A stretch of DNA of 64,000 nucleotides from Panulirus ornatus (GCF_036320965.1 NC_092225.1:73455935-73519934), one strand, 5' to 3'; numbered from the stretch's first letter, positions 1 to 11,748 are shown. Numbers and translations: made by a program. The notes: generated from the letters alone by a model not told the origin.

Positions 1-590
1 TACTTCACCTCATTCGAGGTAAAACGTTTGCCCACGAGTTTTTATCCATTACTGAGAGCGAAATCCGATGAATCAAGTCTTAAGTGATTTGATAGATCAA
101 GATTATCAAAACCTTTGATGATTCTGAATGCTTCTATCAGATCCCCTCTCTTGACCTCCTCTTTTCTAAGGTAAATAGATTCAAGTCGTCTAATCTGCTC
201 TCGGAGGTTTTGTGTATCAGCCAGGGAATATTTTGGTAGCTGGGCGTAGCGCTCTCTCCATTCTGTCTGTTGATATACTTCCCAGCTTTGTATCATCAGC
301 GAATTTTGATATCTTGCAGTGCAGCCCATTATCAGTATCATTAATACATATGAGAAAGAGAACCGGTCCCAAGACTGATCCTTGTGGCACACCACTTGTT
401 ACGTCCAACCATTGTGAGGCTTGACCATTGATCACAACTCTACGGCCAGTCAACCAGTTACCTATCCACTGAAGTACAACTCCATCAATGCCATGTGACT
501 TAATTTTCGCTGGTAACCTTTGATGCCGAACCATATCGAATGCTTTTCTCAATTTAGATACGTCTTTTGATTATTCTGATGTTCTTCCTG
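1..590 (-). mobile_element. CR1/L2-type non-LTR retrotransposon, reverse transcriptase fragment (degenerate, internally deleted)
   Basis: Read on the minus strand, about 552 to 217 encodes the central RT palm: RKAFDMVRHQRL (motif A region), SGVPQGSVLGP (motif B) and the catalytic-site block FADDTKL (motif C). Downstream, in another frame and after a gap, about 245 to 1 encodes the typical C-terminal tail LRGDLIEAF-like (here VKRGDLIEAFRIIKGFDN) and then VGKRFTSNEVK. The thumb segment that normally lies between FADDTKL and the tail is largely missing, so this copy carries an internal deletion plus a frameshift and is dead. The family label rests on recognising these RT motifs; CR1, L2 and Daphne clades cannot be separated by eye. 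It continues off the left edge of the window. Confidence 0.8.
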
Positions 591-599
591 TAATCTCCT

Positions 600-1440
600 T
601 ATAATATTATAATAATTCCATGATCCTGTAGATTGATAATTAAGAGTTTCTGTGTACATTTATCTTGTGCGAGATTAATTCATTTATTCATTCAGTCTGC
701 TTACCAGTCTCACCACTTCTCCTTTTCTTTCCAGGAACAATGTCTCTTTATATGATAAGAGTTTTATTTCTGAAGTTACTCCACTTCTTTTCAACTCTGT
801 CTGCTTATTAAAGCTTCATACAGTATATATTGCTAATGCCGTGCAGCAATTCGTGGGAGTTAGCCTAATTTACATATTATTTTGGCGTTATCTTTGAAAT
901 CAAAACAGAAATCAGCTGTGAATCGGATGATATGTGATCACCAAAGTTGTTGACCATTCTCCTTTTGGACGTCACAAAGTCTGTTTCGTTGTTACATCAT
1001 GTTGAGTCTCCCATCATTTAATATGTACAGCAACCCACATTTAAATCGATGAGTCCGTTATCCTGATAGTCACCTGATAAGAGATCTCAGTTAATATTTG
1101 GGTTCCTAATAATCTGCGATGATTCCTCCTTTGTCATAAATTTCTGGAAATTTTCTTTGTGTGAAATAATATCGTTTTATTCACGTTATTTCCAACGTTT
1201 CTGTACAACTCAGAAATCATCTTGGGCGTCGTTTCTCTTATCAGTGGCACGTGCAACATGTTGCATGCTTCCTTGTCAGGTTTACCTGCCCTGGGTACAC
1301 TTAGCTTCTCCTTCCATAGAGCATAGCTCCTCCAGCTGCCTTGTGTCATCTGTGTAGGTTTAGAACTGTAAATCCTGGTATGTTTGTGCCTGTGACGTGG
1401 GTTGTAGGGCAGTGGGTATGTGTGGCTGTGAGGGGGAGAG
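600..1440. other. unassigned AT-rich sequence
   Basis: No coding, RNA or tandem structure recognised. Only short open frames (about 70 codons) occur. It lies 5' of the antisense LINE fragment and may hold eroded upstream parts of that element, but I see no motif proving it. Confidence 0.5.
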
Positions 1441-1446
1441 AGGAAG

Positions 1447-1449
<3 letters not shown>

Positions 1450-1483
<34 letters not shown>
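1450..1483. repeat. (GT)n microsatellite with flanking G-rich purine stretch
   Basis: About 17 GT dinucleotides, followed to about 1620 by a G/A-rich stretch with repeated GGTATGGGAA and GGGAGGGAGGGAG words. The runs of three G could form a quadruplex; this is inference only. Confidence 0.9.
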
Positions 1484-1484
<1 letters not shown>

Positions 1485-1839
1485 TATGGGAAGGGACGGA
1501 GGGGTATGTGTGGTATGGGAATGGAGGGAGGGAGGGAGAGTTATGTATGTTTGTGAGGGGGTAGAGAGGGAGGAAGGAGTATCTGTGGTCGTCAGGAGAG
1601 GGAGGATGTGTTTGAGGGTCGTGGAACTCCCTGCACGTGACGCGTATCTGTTGTTAACACGTCACCACGTCGCCTGCCGCTGTGTTCGTCCTGCACTGCT
1701 GCAGTTAGGTTCTGTGTTGTGCCACAGGACGTCTTGTGTTATCCATTTTCTCCGTATTTCTTACCTTCGTTTGTACTATAGACAACAGCTGTTTGTGCCG
1801 TCAGATGCAGCAGCTCATTTACGTCGACTGTGTCTTTGG

Positions 1840-1840
<1 letters not shown>

Positions 1841-1901
<61 letters not shown>
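1841..1901. repeat. (CA)n microsatellite
   Basis: About 30 uninterrupted CA dinucleotides. The preceding 1620-1840 shows nothing recognisable. Confidence 0.97.
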
Positions 1902-1903
<2 letters not shown>

Positions 1904-2025
1904 GTAACAGAGAATTGCCTTTCCATGCGTGGGGTAAAGCCCTTTACACTCCCCCAACAAAAATACTTCCATCTATCAGCTTTCGTCCTTACAGTAGGGC
2001 TCCCTCCCCCATTCAGTAGGGTCCC

Positions 2026-2246
2026 CTTCTCTGTATATGGTCCCATCTCTGTATGGTCCCCATCTTTATATGGTCCAACTCTCTATATGGTCACTCTCTC
2101 TATATGGTCACTTTGTATATGGTCCGCCCGTCTCTGTATGGTCCCCTTCTCTGTATATGGTTCTCCTCTCTGTATGGACCCCCCTCTCTCTATATGATCC
2201 CCTCCCTATATATAGTCCCCCTCCTCTCTATATGGCCCTCCCTCAC
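2026..2246. repeat. degenerate minisatellite, about 18-20 bp unit (CTCTGTATATGGTCCC type)
   Basis: Roughly eleven diverged copies built on CTCTRTATATGGTCCCC with variable spacing. All three forward frames stay largely open through it, which explains overlapping open frames here; I do not read them as genes. Confidence 0.8.
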
Positions 2247-2249
2247 ACG

Positions 2250-2785
2250 TAGTGGCCGTAAATGGTGTGGCTCTGCCAAGCGGCTTACATGTGCCTCGGG
2301 AGGGAGGTAATCCGCCAGCAGTTGAACCGACACATTGGCTCTGGTTGTCATACGGACGTGGTGGCCTGGCTCGCCTCCTGCCAGCACCGTCCTGATTCAC
2401 CCTGGGAATGCCGCCACTTGCTGCACCCCCACACGACGCCGCAAGAAATGTTGATATGAGAGACATTGACGAGATGTATACAGTGAATGTAAAGATGACA
2501 TGACCAGAGGATTATATACCAGTTATAAGGGCGGTGCGGGGGGCGGCGCACGTTACCATGGGGATACAATTGCATTCATTCCAGGTTCAGTCCCAACATC
2601 CTTCCTTCAGTCTTGGAGTCGTGGTACTGCTTCAGTCTGAGTCTGATTGTTTATACACCTGCATGATTGGGATCATCACATGCAACGTAGAGCCTTATTA
2701 CAAACTCAGCTGGGCATAATTTTTTCTTTAATGTTACTTGAGACGGCACAAGCTACTGATTGTCCTCTTCATGACTGTCTGATAC
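2250..2785. other. unassigned sequence
   Basis: Mixed-composition unique-looking DNA. No motif recognised on either strand; open frames are under 90 codons. Confidence 0.5.
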
Positions 2786-2786
2786 A

Positions 2787-2788
<2 letters not shown>

Positions 2789-2857
<69 letters not shown>
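2789..2857. repeat. (TA)n microsatellite
   Basis: About 34 TA dinucleotides, uninterrupted. No retroelement tail is recognisable next to this one. Confidence 0.97.
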
Positions 2858-2859
<2 letters not shown>

Positions 2860-3578
2860 TCTGGCCATTAGTAGTTGACTCATGGTACTGTGACACAACC
2901 CCAATATTCAGGGACTCAAGTTACCTCACAAAGATCATGGTCAGTCATAAAGGCCTTTTCGTGTGAGCAGTTGTCTCGCTCAGGGAACTCGAGCCGTACA
3001 CAATGGACTGAGTCACATAAGATGACAAACTTACCAAAGATGAGGGATATCTTAGACACATGTTCGATACCCACATACACTCGTTATCGTGAATATGTGA
3101 TATCTAGTTGTACATAGGTAAGGTTTCGGATTTCATATACGACAAATTCTCTTACACTTGGAACTTTTGTAATGCATAGGATAAAAAGTTAAACAAGAAA
3201 TGAAAAAGAATATTGACGTAGATAGCTAGATGCGGTGTATCATTTCATCTACCGTAGACTCGCTGTTGACCTGTACCATCATCATGTTTCAGTGGGTGTG
3301 TCATGTTGCCGGGGTAATCTATGTACATAAATCTGTTATCTGAATATTATATACATTTAAACATCTAAGGTTGTAAGAATCATGTACGCAGGTGGCGAGC
3401 CAATTGCATTTCACTGCTGAGTAGTACACATGGTAAAAATATTATCCTACCACGTTTTGTGTCAGACAATATGACTCGACGGATGAAGGATTTTGAGAAA
3501 TGCCCATTGGTCTGGCCACACACTGGTAGCTCTGCTTTCGTGATATTGTAATATATCGATTGCTAGTGATACTTTCCT
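2860..3578. other. unassigned AT-rich sequence
   Basis: No feature recognised. One 80-codon open frame at 2875-3117 has no recognisable domain. Confidence 0.5.
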
Positions 3579-3580
3579 TA

Positions 3581-3671
<91 letters not shown>
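3581..3671. repeat. compound (TG)n(TA)n microsatellite
   Basis: About seven TG units run directly into about 38 TA units. It has the opposite polarity to most other compound CA/TA runs in the window. Confidence 0.97.
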
Positions 3672-3673
<2 letters not shown>

Positions 3674-4080
3674 TTGGGAATAAGTATAAAGTGGGACTAC
3701 CATAATTTTAGCAAAAAATGTCTCACATTCACACTTACCAACCGTACCGTAAAAACGCCAGTGGTGTTGGTGATTTCTTAATTCATTGGACCCACCCGGG
3801 AAGTTGTTATTGTTCCCCCTGGAGCACATAATGTTGTTGTGTTTATGATGTCAGTCTTGTGTGGGATCAGTAGCCAGATGACTGCTGACGACCAGGAGGG
3901 GGGCTGACGTGTGCAGACCTCGCCTCGCACACTGCAAGAGAGATGATAGGCTGGACTCAATATACAGGTGTTGTTATTGTTATTTATTTATCATGTATGT
4001 ATGCTTTTGGGTGTTTGTTATCTGCATTTGTTTTGTGTATTCAGGAAGTTTCTTTATTTTAGGGGTAAGTTGTATTTTGT
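3672..4080. other. unassigned sequence
   Basis: Nothing recognised apart from T-rich stretches around 3970-4070. Confidence 0.4.
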
Positions 4081-4084
4081 TGGG

Positions 4085-4290
4085 TTGCATTGTGACAACA
4101 CTACATTGTGCGGAGTGGCGCTGTTGGCGCAGACACTTTGTGATGGGTTATATTGTAGCGGCACTGTGTTGTACAGGGTTGTATTGTGGCGCCACTGTAT
4201 TGTGGTGGGTTGTGATGCGTCGGCAGTACAGTACGCTGGGGTTGTATTTTAGCGGCACTACATCATGCAGGGTTTTATTGTGGCGCCAAC
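4085..4290. repeat. degenerate about 30-bp tandem repeat (GGTTGTATTGTGGCGCCACT type)
   Basis: About six diverged copies with core GGTTGTATTGTGGCGCCACT at roughly 30-base intervals. The divergence suggests an old array. Confidence 0.6.
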
Positions 4291-4955
4291 AATCTACCAT
4301 GCCATGGAGGACGTGTGAGGGAGGGCTAGCTAGCAAGGCTCAGTGCTTCAGTCGTGGCTAATATTCAAACCTCACAGGTTCTTGGTGTATTGCCATGTTA
4401 CGCTGTTTCTCATCTCAGACGACAGTAATAGAGTATTGTCTGAACTTCAGTATATATACAGCCGCTGTGGACGGAGCTGCACTTTCATTATCTCGCTCTA
4501 CCCTCCTCCGCTCCATCCCCACACCGTCCATATTGTGTGGACTGTTTGTGTAGGTAAGGCTTCTGCTGCTGCTGCAGCGTCCGTGTCACCTGTCACATCT
4601 CTTGACTGGCACCGTGACTCACCTGACTGGTGCACACACTGTGGCGTCGCTGGACCAGACCGTCGCGTTGCTCGGGGGGATATGGTAATACTGTCATGCC
4701 TCCATCACGGGCGGGTTTGGTCTTTCGCTTCGGGGAATTACGGAGATCCGGTCGTCGGTGTGAGCTGTCGACGGAGAGAGAGGTTATTGACAGGACGTCC
4801 GTACCAACACTTAGTGTGGAAAGCTGATGATGATGGTGGGGGAAAAAAATGGTGGAACTCTGTTATCCATCTGGCTCTTCCATGATGTGGGATATCAAAT
4901 AATAGGCTTCGTCTGTCGGTATTTGCTGTGGCGTCACACACGGGCCATATCACTG
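4291..4955. other. unassigned sequence
   Basis: A 180-codon open frame spans 4343-4885 (+) but shows no recognisable domain, signal peptide or homologous motif. There is no evidence that it is expressed. Confidence 0.3.
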
Positions 4956-4959
4956 ATTC

Positions 4960-5078
4960 AGAGGGATCGAACCTGGCCCGTCAGTGTGAACCACTGGTGT
5001 GGAGTTTGTTGGTCTGTCAGAGGGATCGAACCTGGTCCGTCGGTGTGAACCACTGGTGTGGAGTTTGTTGGTCTGTCA
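4960..5078. repeat. 59-bp direct tandem duplication
   Basis: The segment beginning CAGAGGGATCGAACCTGG is present twice in tandem (about 4960-5018 and 5019-5078) and is nearly identical, so it is a recent duplication. Confidence 0.85.
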
Positions 5079-5177
5079 CGGGGGGAGCGGGTGGGTGGTT
5101 ATGAACCCTACCACTTTGAAGGCTTCACCAGCTGCTTCACTGCTTCAGAAGGCTCTAGAGTGTGGCAGAGATTTGTG

Positions 5178-5893
5178 GACCTGGTGTGGTCATGACCTGG
5201 TGTGAGCATGACCTTGTGTGGTCATGACCTGATATGAACGTGACCTTGTGTGGTCATGACCTGATATGAACGTGACCTTGTGTGGTCATGACCTGGTGTG
5301 AGCATAACCTTGTGTGGTCATGACCTGATGTGATCATGACCTTGTGTGGTCATGACCTGATGTGATCATGACCTTGTGTGGTCATGACCCGATGTGATCA
5401 TGACCTTGTGTGGTCATGACCTGAAGTGATCATGACCTTGTGTGGTCATGACCTGATGTGATCATGACCTTGTGTGGTCATGACCTGGTGTGAGCATGAC
5501 CTTGTGTGGTCATGACCTGATGTGAGCATGACCTTGTGTGGTCATGACCTGATATGAACGTGACCTTGTGTGGTCATGACCTGGTGTGAGCATGACCTTG
5601 TGTGGTCATGACCTGATGTGATCATAACCTTTTGTGATCATGACCTGATAGAACATGACCTTGTGTGGTCATGACCTGATGTGATCATGACCTTGTGTGA
5701 TCATGACCTGATATGAACGTGACCTTGTGTGGTCATGACCTGATAGAACATGACCTTGTGTGGTCATAACCTGATATGAACATGACCTTGTGTGGTTATG
5801 ACCTGGTATAAGTAGTCCAGATCTGATGTGCTCATTTCGTTATATGTTCATGACCTGATATGGACACGATCTGATGTGGTAATGACCTGTGAC
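5178..5893. repeat. 32-bp minisatellite, about 20 copies (TGTGGTCATGACCTGATGTG...)
   Basis: Units contain TGTGGTCATGACCTGATGTG followed by ATCATGACCT with the substitutions ATATGAACG or GTGAGCATG. Most are 32 bp; decayed copies continue to about 5893. Each unit carries the perfect 10-bp palindrome GGTCATGACC and a second TGACCT. On the minus strand each unit therefore has about two AGGTCA half-sites, one of them in the extended form CAAGGTCA. Confidence 0.95.
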
Positions 5894-6478
5894 GTGTATG
5901 GGTCGGTGGAACTTCCTCGTGAACCCGTTTCCCCCGTTTTCTTTTCGAATATCCCGCCAACTCTTGGTCAGTTTCTGAAGTTCTTCAGTCCCACTGTCTA
6001 TCTTCGCGATTTTTGAGTGATATATATTTGTAAGCACCTGCGCAGAAATCTTTGTCGAGGTCAACAGAAAACGGGTCGTTCCGCTCTGTTAGCATTATAC
6101 CTTGAGTTGTGATGTCATTTTCTATGTCGGTACTCAACAGAAAATAATTTAAGGAGTCTCTTGGGTATTTCGGAGTGGGTTTTTTTTTTATATTTTATTT
6201 TTCGAGTATGTTACTGTAGAGCGTTACTTTAAGGTAAGAAAATTGTTAATTAAAACATTAGAGGAACTGGAATTAATTGTCACTCAAGACTATATGTTTT
6301 TAATTAGAGATGCGGAATGTTGCTTTACAGTTCTTCAGGTGTGTCTGTGTTGACGGGCATGACCGTTCACATGATCAGGACGGCAAGATGTGACAGTCGT
6401 CACACGTGTTACTGTCAGTCACGACCTGGGGTGGTGGTGGTGTCAGGTAACCCCTGAAGAGAGTCATGCATTCATGGT
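5894..6478. other. unassigned sequence
   Basis: Unique-looking DNA with one T(n) run near 6180. No gene recognised. Confidence 0.5.
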
Positions 6479-6480
6479 TC

Positions 6481-7058
6481 CTTTGAGCACGACGGTACGG
6501 CCCTTGAGCACGACGGTACGGCCCTTGAGCACGACGGTACGTGCGGCCCTTCAGCGCGACGGTACGACCCTTGAGCACGACGGTACGACCCTTGAGCACG
6601 ACGGTACGGCCCTTGAGCACGACGGTACGGCCCTTGAGCACGACGGTACGACCCTTCAGCACGACGGTACGACCCTTCAGCACGACGGTACGACTCGAGT
6701 ACGACGGCACGGCCCTTGAGCACGACGGTACGGCCCTTGAGCACGACGGTACGGCCCTTTAGTACGACGGCAGGGCCCTTGAGCATGACGGTACGACCCT
6801 AGAGCACGACGGTACGACCCTAGAGCACGACGGTACGGCCCTTGAGCACGACGGTACGGCCCTTGAACACGACGGTACGGCCCTTGAACCCGACGGTACG
6901 ACCCTTGAGCGCGACGGTACGACCCTTCAGCACGACGGTACGGCCCTTGAACACGACGGTACGACCCTTGAGCACAACGGTACGGCCCTTGAGCACGACG
7001 GTACGGCCCTTGAGCACGACGGTACGACCCTTGAGCTACGATGGGACGACCCTTGAGC
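6481..7058. repeat. 21-bp minisatellite, about 27 copies (CCCTTGAGCACGACGGTACG)
   Basis: Tandem 21-mers with core CTTGAGCACGACGGTACGRC and mostly single-base variants. Because 21 is a multiple of three and units lack stops, several long frames are open on both strands; these are repeat artefacts. The reverse complement of the unit is related to the array at 61360-62365. Confidence 0.97.
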
Positions 7059-7189
7059 ATTTCTACCACACCTTCTGCTCAGACCACAGACTGACGTAAC
7101 ATTGAAGAGTTTATAATGACGCATCACCACACTGACACGGGCACCGCCCAGCATACTCTCCCGCACATCAGACATACAGATGAGTCCCT

Positions 7190-7487
7190 ACAACGAATCA
7201 CTGGTTCACCCAGCGAATCACTGGTTCAGCCAGCGAATCAGTGGTTCAGCTAGCGAATCAGTGGTTCAGCCAGTGAATCAGTGGTTCAGCCAACGAATCA
7301 CTGGTTCAGCCAGCGAATCTGGTTCAGCCAGCGAATCACTGGTTCACCCAGCGAATCACTGGTTCAGCCAACGAATCACTGGTTCAGCCAACGAATCACT
7401 GGTTCAGCCAACGAATCACTGGTTCAGCCAACGAATCACTGGTTTAGCCAACGAAGCAGTGGTTCAGTCAACGTATCACTGGTTCAG
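7190..7487. repeat. 20-bp minisatellite, about 15 copies (AACGAATCACTGGTTCAGCC)
   Basis: Units AACGAATCACTGGTTCAGCC, with AGCGAATC and CAGTGG variants in the left half and a more homogeneous right half. One unit near 7316 is shortened. Confidence 0.96.
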
Positions 7488-7559
7488 CTAGGGGCAGTAT
7501 TGTTGTTGTAACACGTACTGACGGTTCTTGTTATAACCTGGGACGCGTGATCGGGCTTC

Positions 7560-7749
7560 CACAATCCAAACGGAACAATTTGTTATCCTAATGACCCTAA
7601 GATTTATCAACAACTCGAAGTTTGATGGTGTGATTGTACGTGTTTCTTTTTCCTCATTAACTGCGTTAAACTCGCTTTACTATGACTGTAATATGCTTGT
7701 GTCTGACGCACGACACAGGTATAACCAAATTACTGTTGCTGGGGTCAGA

Positions 7750-7806
<57 letters not shown>

Positions 7807-8275
7807 GTTCCATCCCATACTGGGCTCAGAATACACAATGTAGCTGATGAACTGGCCAAAACATCTGCCTTGATTACCCCCCCTGGCTCTACCTAAACCT
7901 TAAAACCATCATTCGGAAAGTGGAATGAAATCAACACCAACAGATCCACTACCATCATAACATCGTGGAAGAACTGTATGTATGTTTATGATTCCACCAA
8001 GAGGATCAGTAGACACCTTCATGTTGTAGCCAGCAGACTGAAGCTGAGCCACAGATATTCATGGCAGTTTGCCCCCTCCTGTTGCTAACGAACAGACCAA
8101 ATGTAAACATTGCCTTCAGAGTAATTCGTACACCCAGCAGCAACATTGTGTGTACTTGACTGTTGTAACATCACTGAGGTCGGAGATGATTCTTACCCCA
8201 CGTATGAGCAAGCATTTCATCCATAACAGTGTTCTTCCTCGTCTGCTTGAGAAATATCATAATATTCCTTTTTGT
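7560..8275 (+). mobile_element. jockey-like LINE, RNase H domain and C-terminal tail fragment
   Basis: The open frame from 7591 reads an RNase H segment: SSLTALNSLYYDCN, then RYNQITVAGVRVH, then WVPSHTGLRIHNVADELAKT. The last block matches the conserved end of retrotransposon RNase H (WVPSH-G followed by -ADELAK). Between VRVH and WVPSH the frame is filled by a CT microsatellite (7755-7804) read as alternating Leu-Ser, so a short-tract expansion occurred inside the coding region without shifting the frame. After 7896 the downstream tail (SRHLHVVASRLKLSHR and a Cys/His-rich stretch near 8090-8150) continues in shifted frames. The copy is dead; no RT domain lies upstream. Confidence 0.7.
7755..7804. 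repeat. (CT)n microsatellite within RNase H reading frame
   Basis: About 25 CT units exactly between the VRVH and WVPSH blocks of the RNase H relic. Confidence 0.95.
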
Positions 8276-9360
8276 TAATAGTTCCTTTGTTATATATTTT
8301 GATCCGTGATCCAGTCATTGTGGATCAGCTGTTGTCAATTTCAGTTACCATGTAAATTGCTCACTGGTTTATCTCATATTGCCCAATCCTTGTCAACATT
8401 TTTCTCGCCACGTAACCTGTGATGTATACCGGTGGTTGAGACCCCCTTAAATCCTGGACCTTTTGTGCACTCTGTGTCCTCTTTTGCGCCACCGTCCACA
8501 CGATGAATGGCCGCCCTGCGGCAACAATGTGATATTCATCAATCGTGCAGTTTTGCCGACACACTTAGGTCCCCCCGCAGGGCTCCAGATACACGAGGCA
8601 TCATGCAGACTTCTGCGTTGTGTCGAGCCAGGTGATTCATGATGCCAGGCTGAGCCGTGAAGATCTGGTGGGAGGCGAGAGCAGGTGTAGCATACCTGGC
8701 AGGGGTGCTGGCCACGGGCCCTTACGGCTCCCCTGTGGCACGGCCCTCACGGCTCCCCTGTGGCCACTAATCCATGGCAATACATGGGAAGGCCAGATAA
8801 CGCAAGACCTATTGATCTGTAAACAAGGTTATCTGCTGAGGGACTTCCATAGTACTTCATTTCCACTGTGTGTAGGTGGAGACAGGGTAGTAATGCAGGA
8901 GGTGGGAGGAGACGAGAGGACGGGAGGACAAAGAGAAGAACAGATAAGAGGAGGATGTGATGGTTGTTGACACTGGTGTGAGTCCTTCATGATACACCTG
9001 GACACATCGTACGCCCGACAGGGCAGGTGCAAGCTAGGTCGTTTGTATGTATTTCCCTAGGACGAACGAGGACGTGCCAGGCGACAGCCAGCCGGTCCTG
9101 TGCTCCGGACACGAAGACACCAGCTGTATCTCCGTACCTTCCACCTTACCTAACCCACACAGCGTTAAGTTTCCCTTGGTTAACTTCGCCTTCCTCAATA
9201 ACAGCGAACTTCAGCTGATTGGATTAGTAGTTCAAGAAACTTATTCTGTCCAGGACAGATCCATGCAGGCTCCATGCAAGTTATATATGAGGTGTGACGC
9301 TCATATGTTCAGTCCTTGTAGAAGTTAGAGTCTCGATGGTGAGACGCATTATCCTGTAGT
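8276..9360. other. unassigned sequence
   Basis: No gene recognised. A short near-duplication (ACGGCTCCCCTGTGGC twice, 8726-8765) and a purine-rich tract at 8870-8960 are the only structures noted. Confidence 0.4.
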
Positions 9361-9364
9361 GTTG

Positions 9365-9527
9365 CTGTCTCACCGCGTCCCAGGACTGTCTCACCAGCCC
9401 CCAGGACTGTCTCATCACGTCCCAGGACTGTCTCACCAGCCCCCAGGACTGTCTCATCACGTCCCAGGACTGTCTCATCACGTCCCAGGACTGTCTCACC
9501 AGCCCCCAGGACTGTCTGTCTCGGTGA
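9365..9527. repeat. 21-bp minisatellite, about 7-8 copies (CAGGACTGTCTCACCAGCCC)
   Basis: Two unit types, ending CACCAGCCCC or CATCACGTCC, alternate irregularly after a common CAGGACTGTCT. Confidence 0.95.
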
Positions 9528-9619
9528 GCCCTGTCCCAGGTACCGGTGCGATTATTCTTTGTTTGTGTTAGTGACGTCTCCTGCCGTCTGAGCCGGACCA
9601 TTCCGGATGATTTTGTAGG

Positions 9620-10070
9620 ATTCAGTCGGACTTGTCTCCTACCCAGCCGAGCAGCAGCAGCAGCACGTCGTCCTCCATCTCTCCTGAACTCTTCCTCTTT
9701 CCTCCTCCACAGGATCCCTCCTCCTTCCTTATAGGACTCCTCCTTCGAGTCTTTTTACAGGAGCTCCGGTCCGTCCTACTCTGTAGGGATTCCTCTCTAC
9801 CCATCCCCATGGGATTGTCGTTCCCTTCCCCATGCTGGACGCGTTCCTCCTGCATAGAACTCCTTCTTTACCAGACTATGTCTTCCTTCCTTCCCTCCCG
9901 CAGGGATATCTTTGTGTCTTTTATGGCCCTCCACATCCCTCCCTCCCTCTCCCTTCTTTCTCCTCCCTCACAGAAAAAGTCCTCACTCCCTCTCTCTTCC
10001 CTCCTATTGGAGATCCTCGCCATCTTTCTTCTCCTTCTTCAGTCTCTCGTACAGATACACAATTATCTAA
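9620..10070. other. pyrimidine-rich tract
   Basis: About 450 bases strongly biased to C and T on the plus strand (CTCCTCC, CTTCCTTCC words). Long open frames here are compositional. No gene is supported. A single relic of the 21-bp family (CCCTTGAGAACGACCG) lies just after it at about 10099-10120. Confidence 0.7.
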
Positions 10071-10154
10071 CTGCTCTGTCTATATCAGGTCCTGGACCGA
10101 CCCTTGAGAACGACCGTATGAGCCTTACGAGCAATGACCTGACCCTTAAGTGAG

Positions 10155-10281
10155 AGTTCAGAGGCCAAGTGACTTGCTACATGCCAATTAAGAGGCAAGT
10201 TGACAGATCAGAATCCAAGCGACAATTCAGAAGCCACGTGACAGGTCAGAAACCAAGTGACAGGTCAGAAACCAAGCCTTA
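10155..10281. repeat. 19-22-bp minisatellite, about 5-6 copies (AACCAAGTGACAGGTCAG)
   Basis: Left copies are diverged and the right two are nearly identical. Several copies contain AGGTCA. Confidence 0.85.
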
Positions 10282-10339
10282 GTACTGAATTTCTCTTCCC
10301 TTTCCTGTGTTGCACAACACCTAGTGATACACAGGTCCC

Positions 10340-10690
10340 ATGGTCTGGTGCAGGTAGGTATAAGCTGGTGCAGGTGTAGGCTCGTGGAGGTGTAGGCTGG
10401 TGTAGGTATAGGCTGGTGGAGGTGTATGCTGGTGGAGGTGTAGACTGGTGCAGGTAGGTGGAGGCTGGTGCAGGTGTAGACTGGTGCAGGTGTAGGCTGA
10501 TGCAGGTCTAGGTTGGTGGAGGTGTAGGCTGGTGCAGGTGTAGGCTGGTGCAGGTGTAGGCTGGTGCAGGTGTAGACTGGTGGAGGTGTAGACTGGCGCA
10601 GGTGTAGGCTCATACAGGCGTGGGCTAGTGCAGGTGTAGGCTAGTGCAGGTGTAGGCTGTTGCAGGTGTTGGCTAATGCAGGTGAAGGCT
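10340..10690. repeat. 16-bp minisatellite, about 20 copies (GCTGGTGCAGGTGTAG)
   Basis: Units GCTGGTGCAGGTGTAG with GGAGGTG and GTAGGT variants. Copy divergence increases to the right. Confidence 0.95.
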
Positions 10691-10807
10691 GGTCACATGG
10701 TAGCACCAGCGGTTGCCAGACGCACACAGGAAGGCTGGAGCTAATGGTATGATCCCACCAGAACTGACGCATCACTAGTGCACCACTGGATTGTCTCAAC
10801 GTTTATA

Positions 10808-11325
10808 TTCAACTTCCACCTTCAATATATTCTGTACATCCACCTTCCACCCACACTATACTCTGTACAGCCACCTTCTACCCACAGTATGCTCTGTACG
10901 CCCACCTTCCACCCACAGTTTACTCTGTACACCCACCTTCCACCCACAGTATACTCTGTACACCCACCTTCCACCCACAGTATACTCTGTACACCCACCT
11001 TCCACCTACAGTATACTTTGTACACCCACCTTCCACCTACAGTATACTTTGTACACCCACCTTCCACCCAGAGTATACTCTGTACACCCACCTTCCACCT
11101 TCAGTATACCCTGTACACCCACCTTTCACCCAGAGTATATTCTGTACACCCACCTTCCATATTCAATATACCCTGTACAACCACCCTCCACCTACTGTAT
11201 ACTCTGTACACCCACCTTCCACACAGTATACTCTGTACACCCAGCTTGCACCTTCTGTATAACCTGTACACCCAACTTTGATTTAAGCTACGCTTTGTAC
11301 ATCCACCTTCCACTACACTTTACAC
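10808..11325. repeat. 31-bp minisatellite, about 16 copies (CTGTACACCCACCTTCCACC)
   Basis: Core CTGTACACCCACCTTCCACC followed by CACAGTATACT. The most regular copies are at 10900-11100; both edges are diverged. Two frames on each strand are open through it because of the repeat. Confidence 0.96.
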
Positions 11326-11329
11326 TTAC

Positions 11330-11745
11330 ATAAGTCGATACAACATTAGATATACATTTGGTATAACTATGAGGTTTCTGAAGCCTTTCATACACAGAGC
11401 AAACTCGCACTCATGTAATTCATGGTTGAGGAAATGTAAATGTTTACTGAAGTATATCTCTGAAATTTTAACAGCTTAGTCGGCTTTTCAGGTACACACC
11501 CGAGGACACGAAGGATACTACATGTAAGCAAATACATGCAAAAACCTTTTTTTTTTATTTGTAAAAGTTTCTTAATATAGAACCTCTGAGAGTTGCCTGA
11601 GCAGCTGTGTTTATCTCACAAATAGAACATAAACATTCTCGAATGTTTGTGAGGCTGTTTGGACAGTGTTCACACGGGATGTGATCAACCTGACTGTTAT
11701 GGGTTAGCGAGGGTGGGGGTGCTGGACCCTCCTGGCCTAGTGTCC
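11330..11745. other. unassigned AT-rich sequence
   Basis: No feature recognised. Confidence 0.5.
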
Positions 11746-11748
11746 TGC

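Noticed and set aside
1739..2197. Overlapping frames across the CA microsatellite and the CTCTGTATATGG repeats
   Set aside because: Low-complexity and periodic translations on both strands, with no domain.
5178..5893. CRISPR-like appearance of regularly spaced repeats
   Set aside because: Units are directly abutting with no unique spacers, and the genome is eukaryotic. The same applies to the other arrays.
10778..11333. Two overlapping frames of 167 and 180 codons with histidine/threonine/proline-rich repeats
   Set aside because: Produced by the 31-bp minisatellite; the peptides have no recognisable domain.
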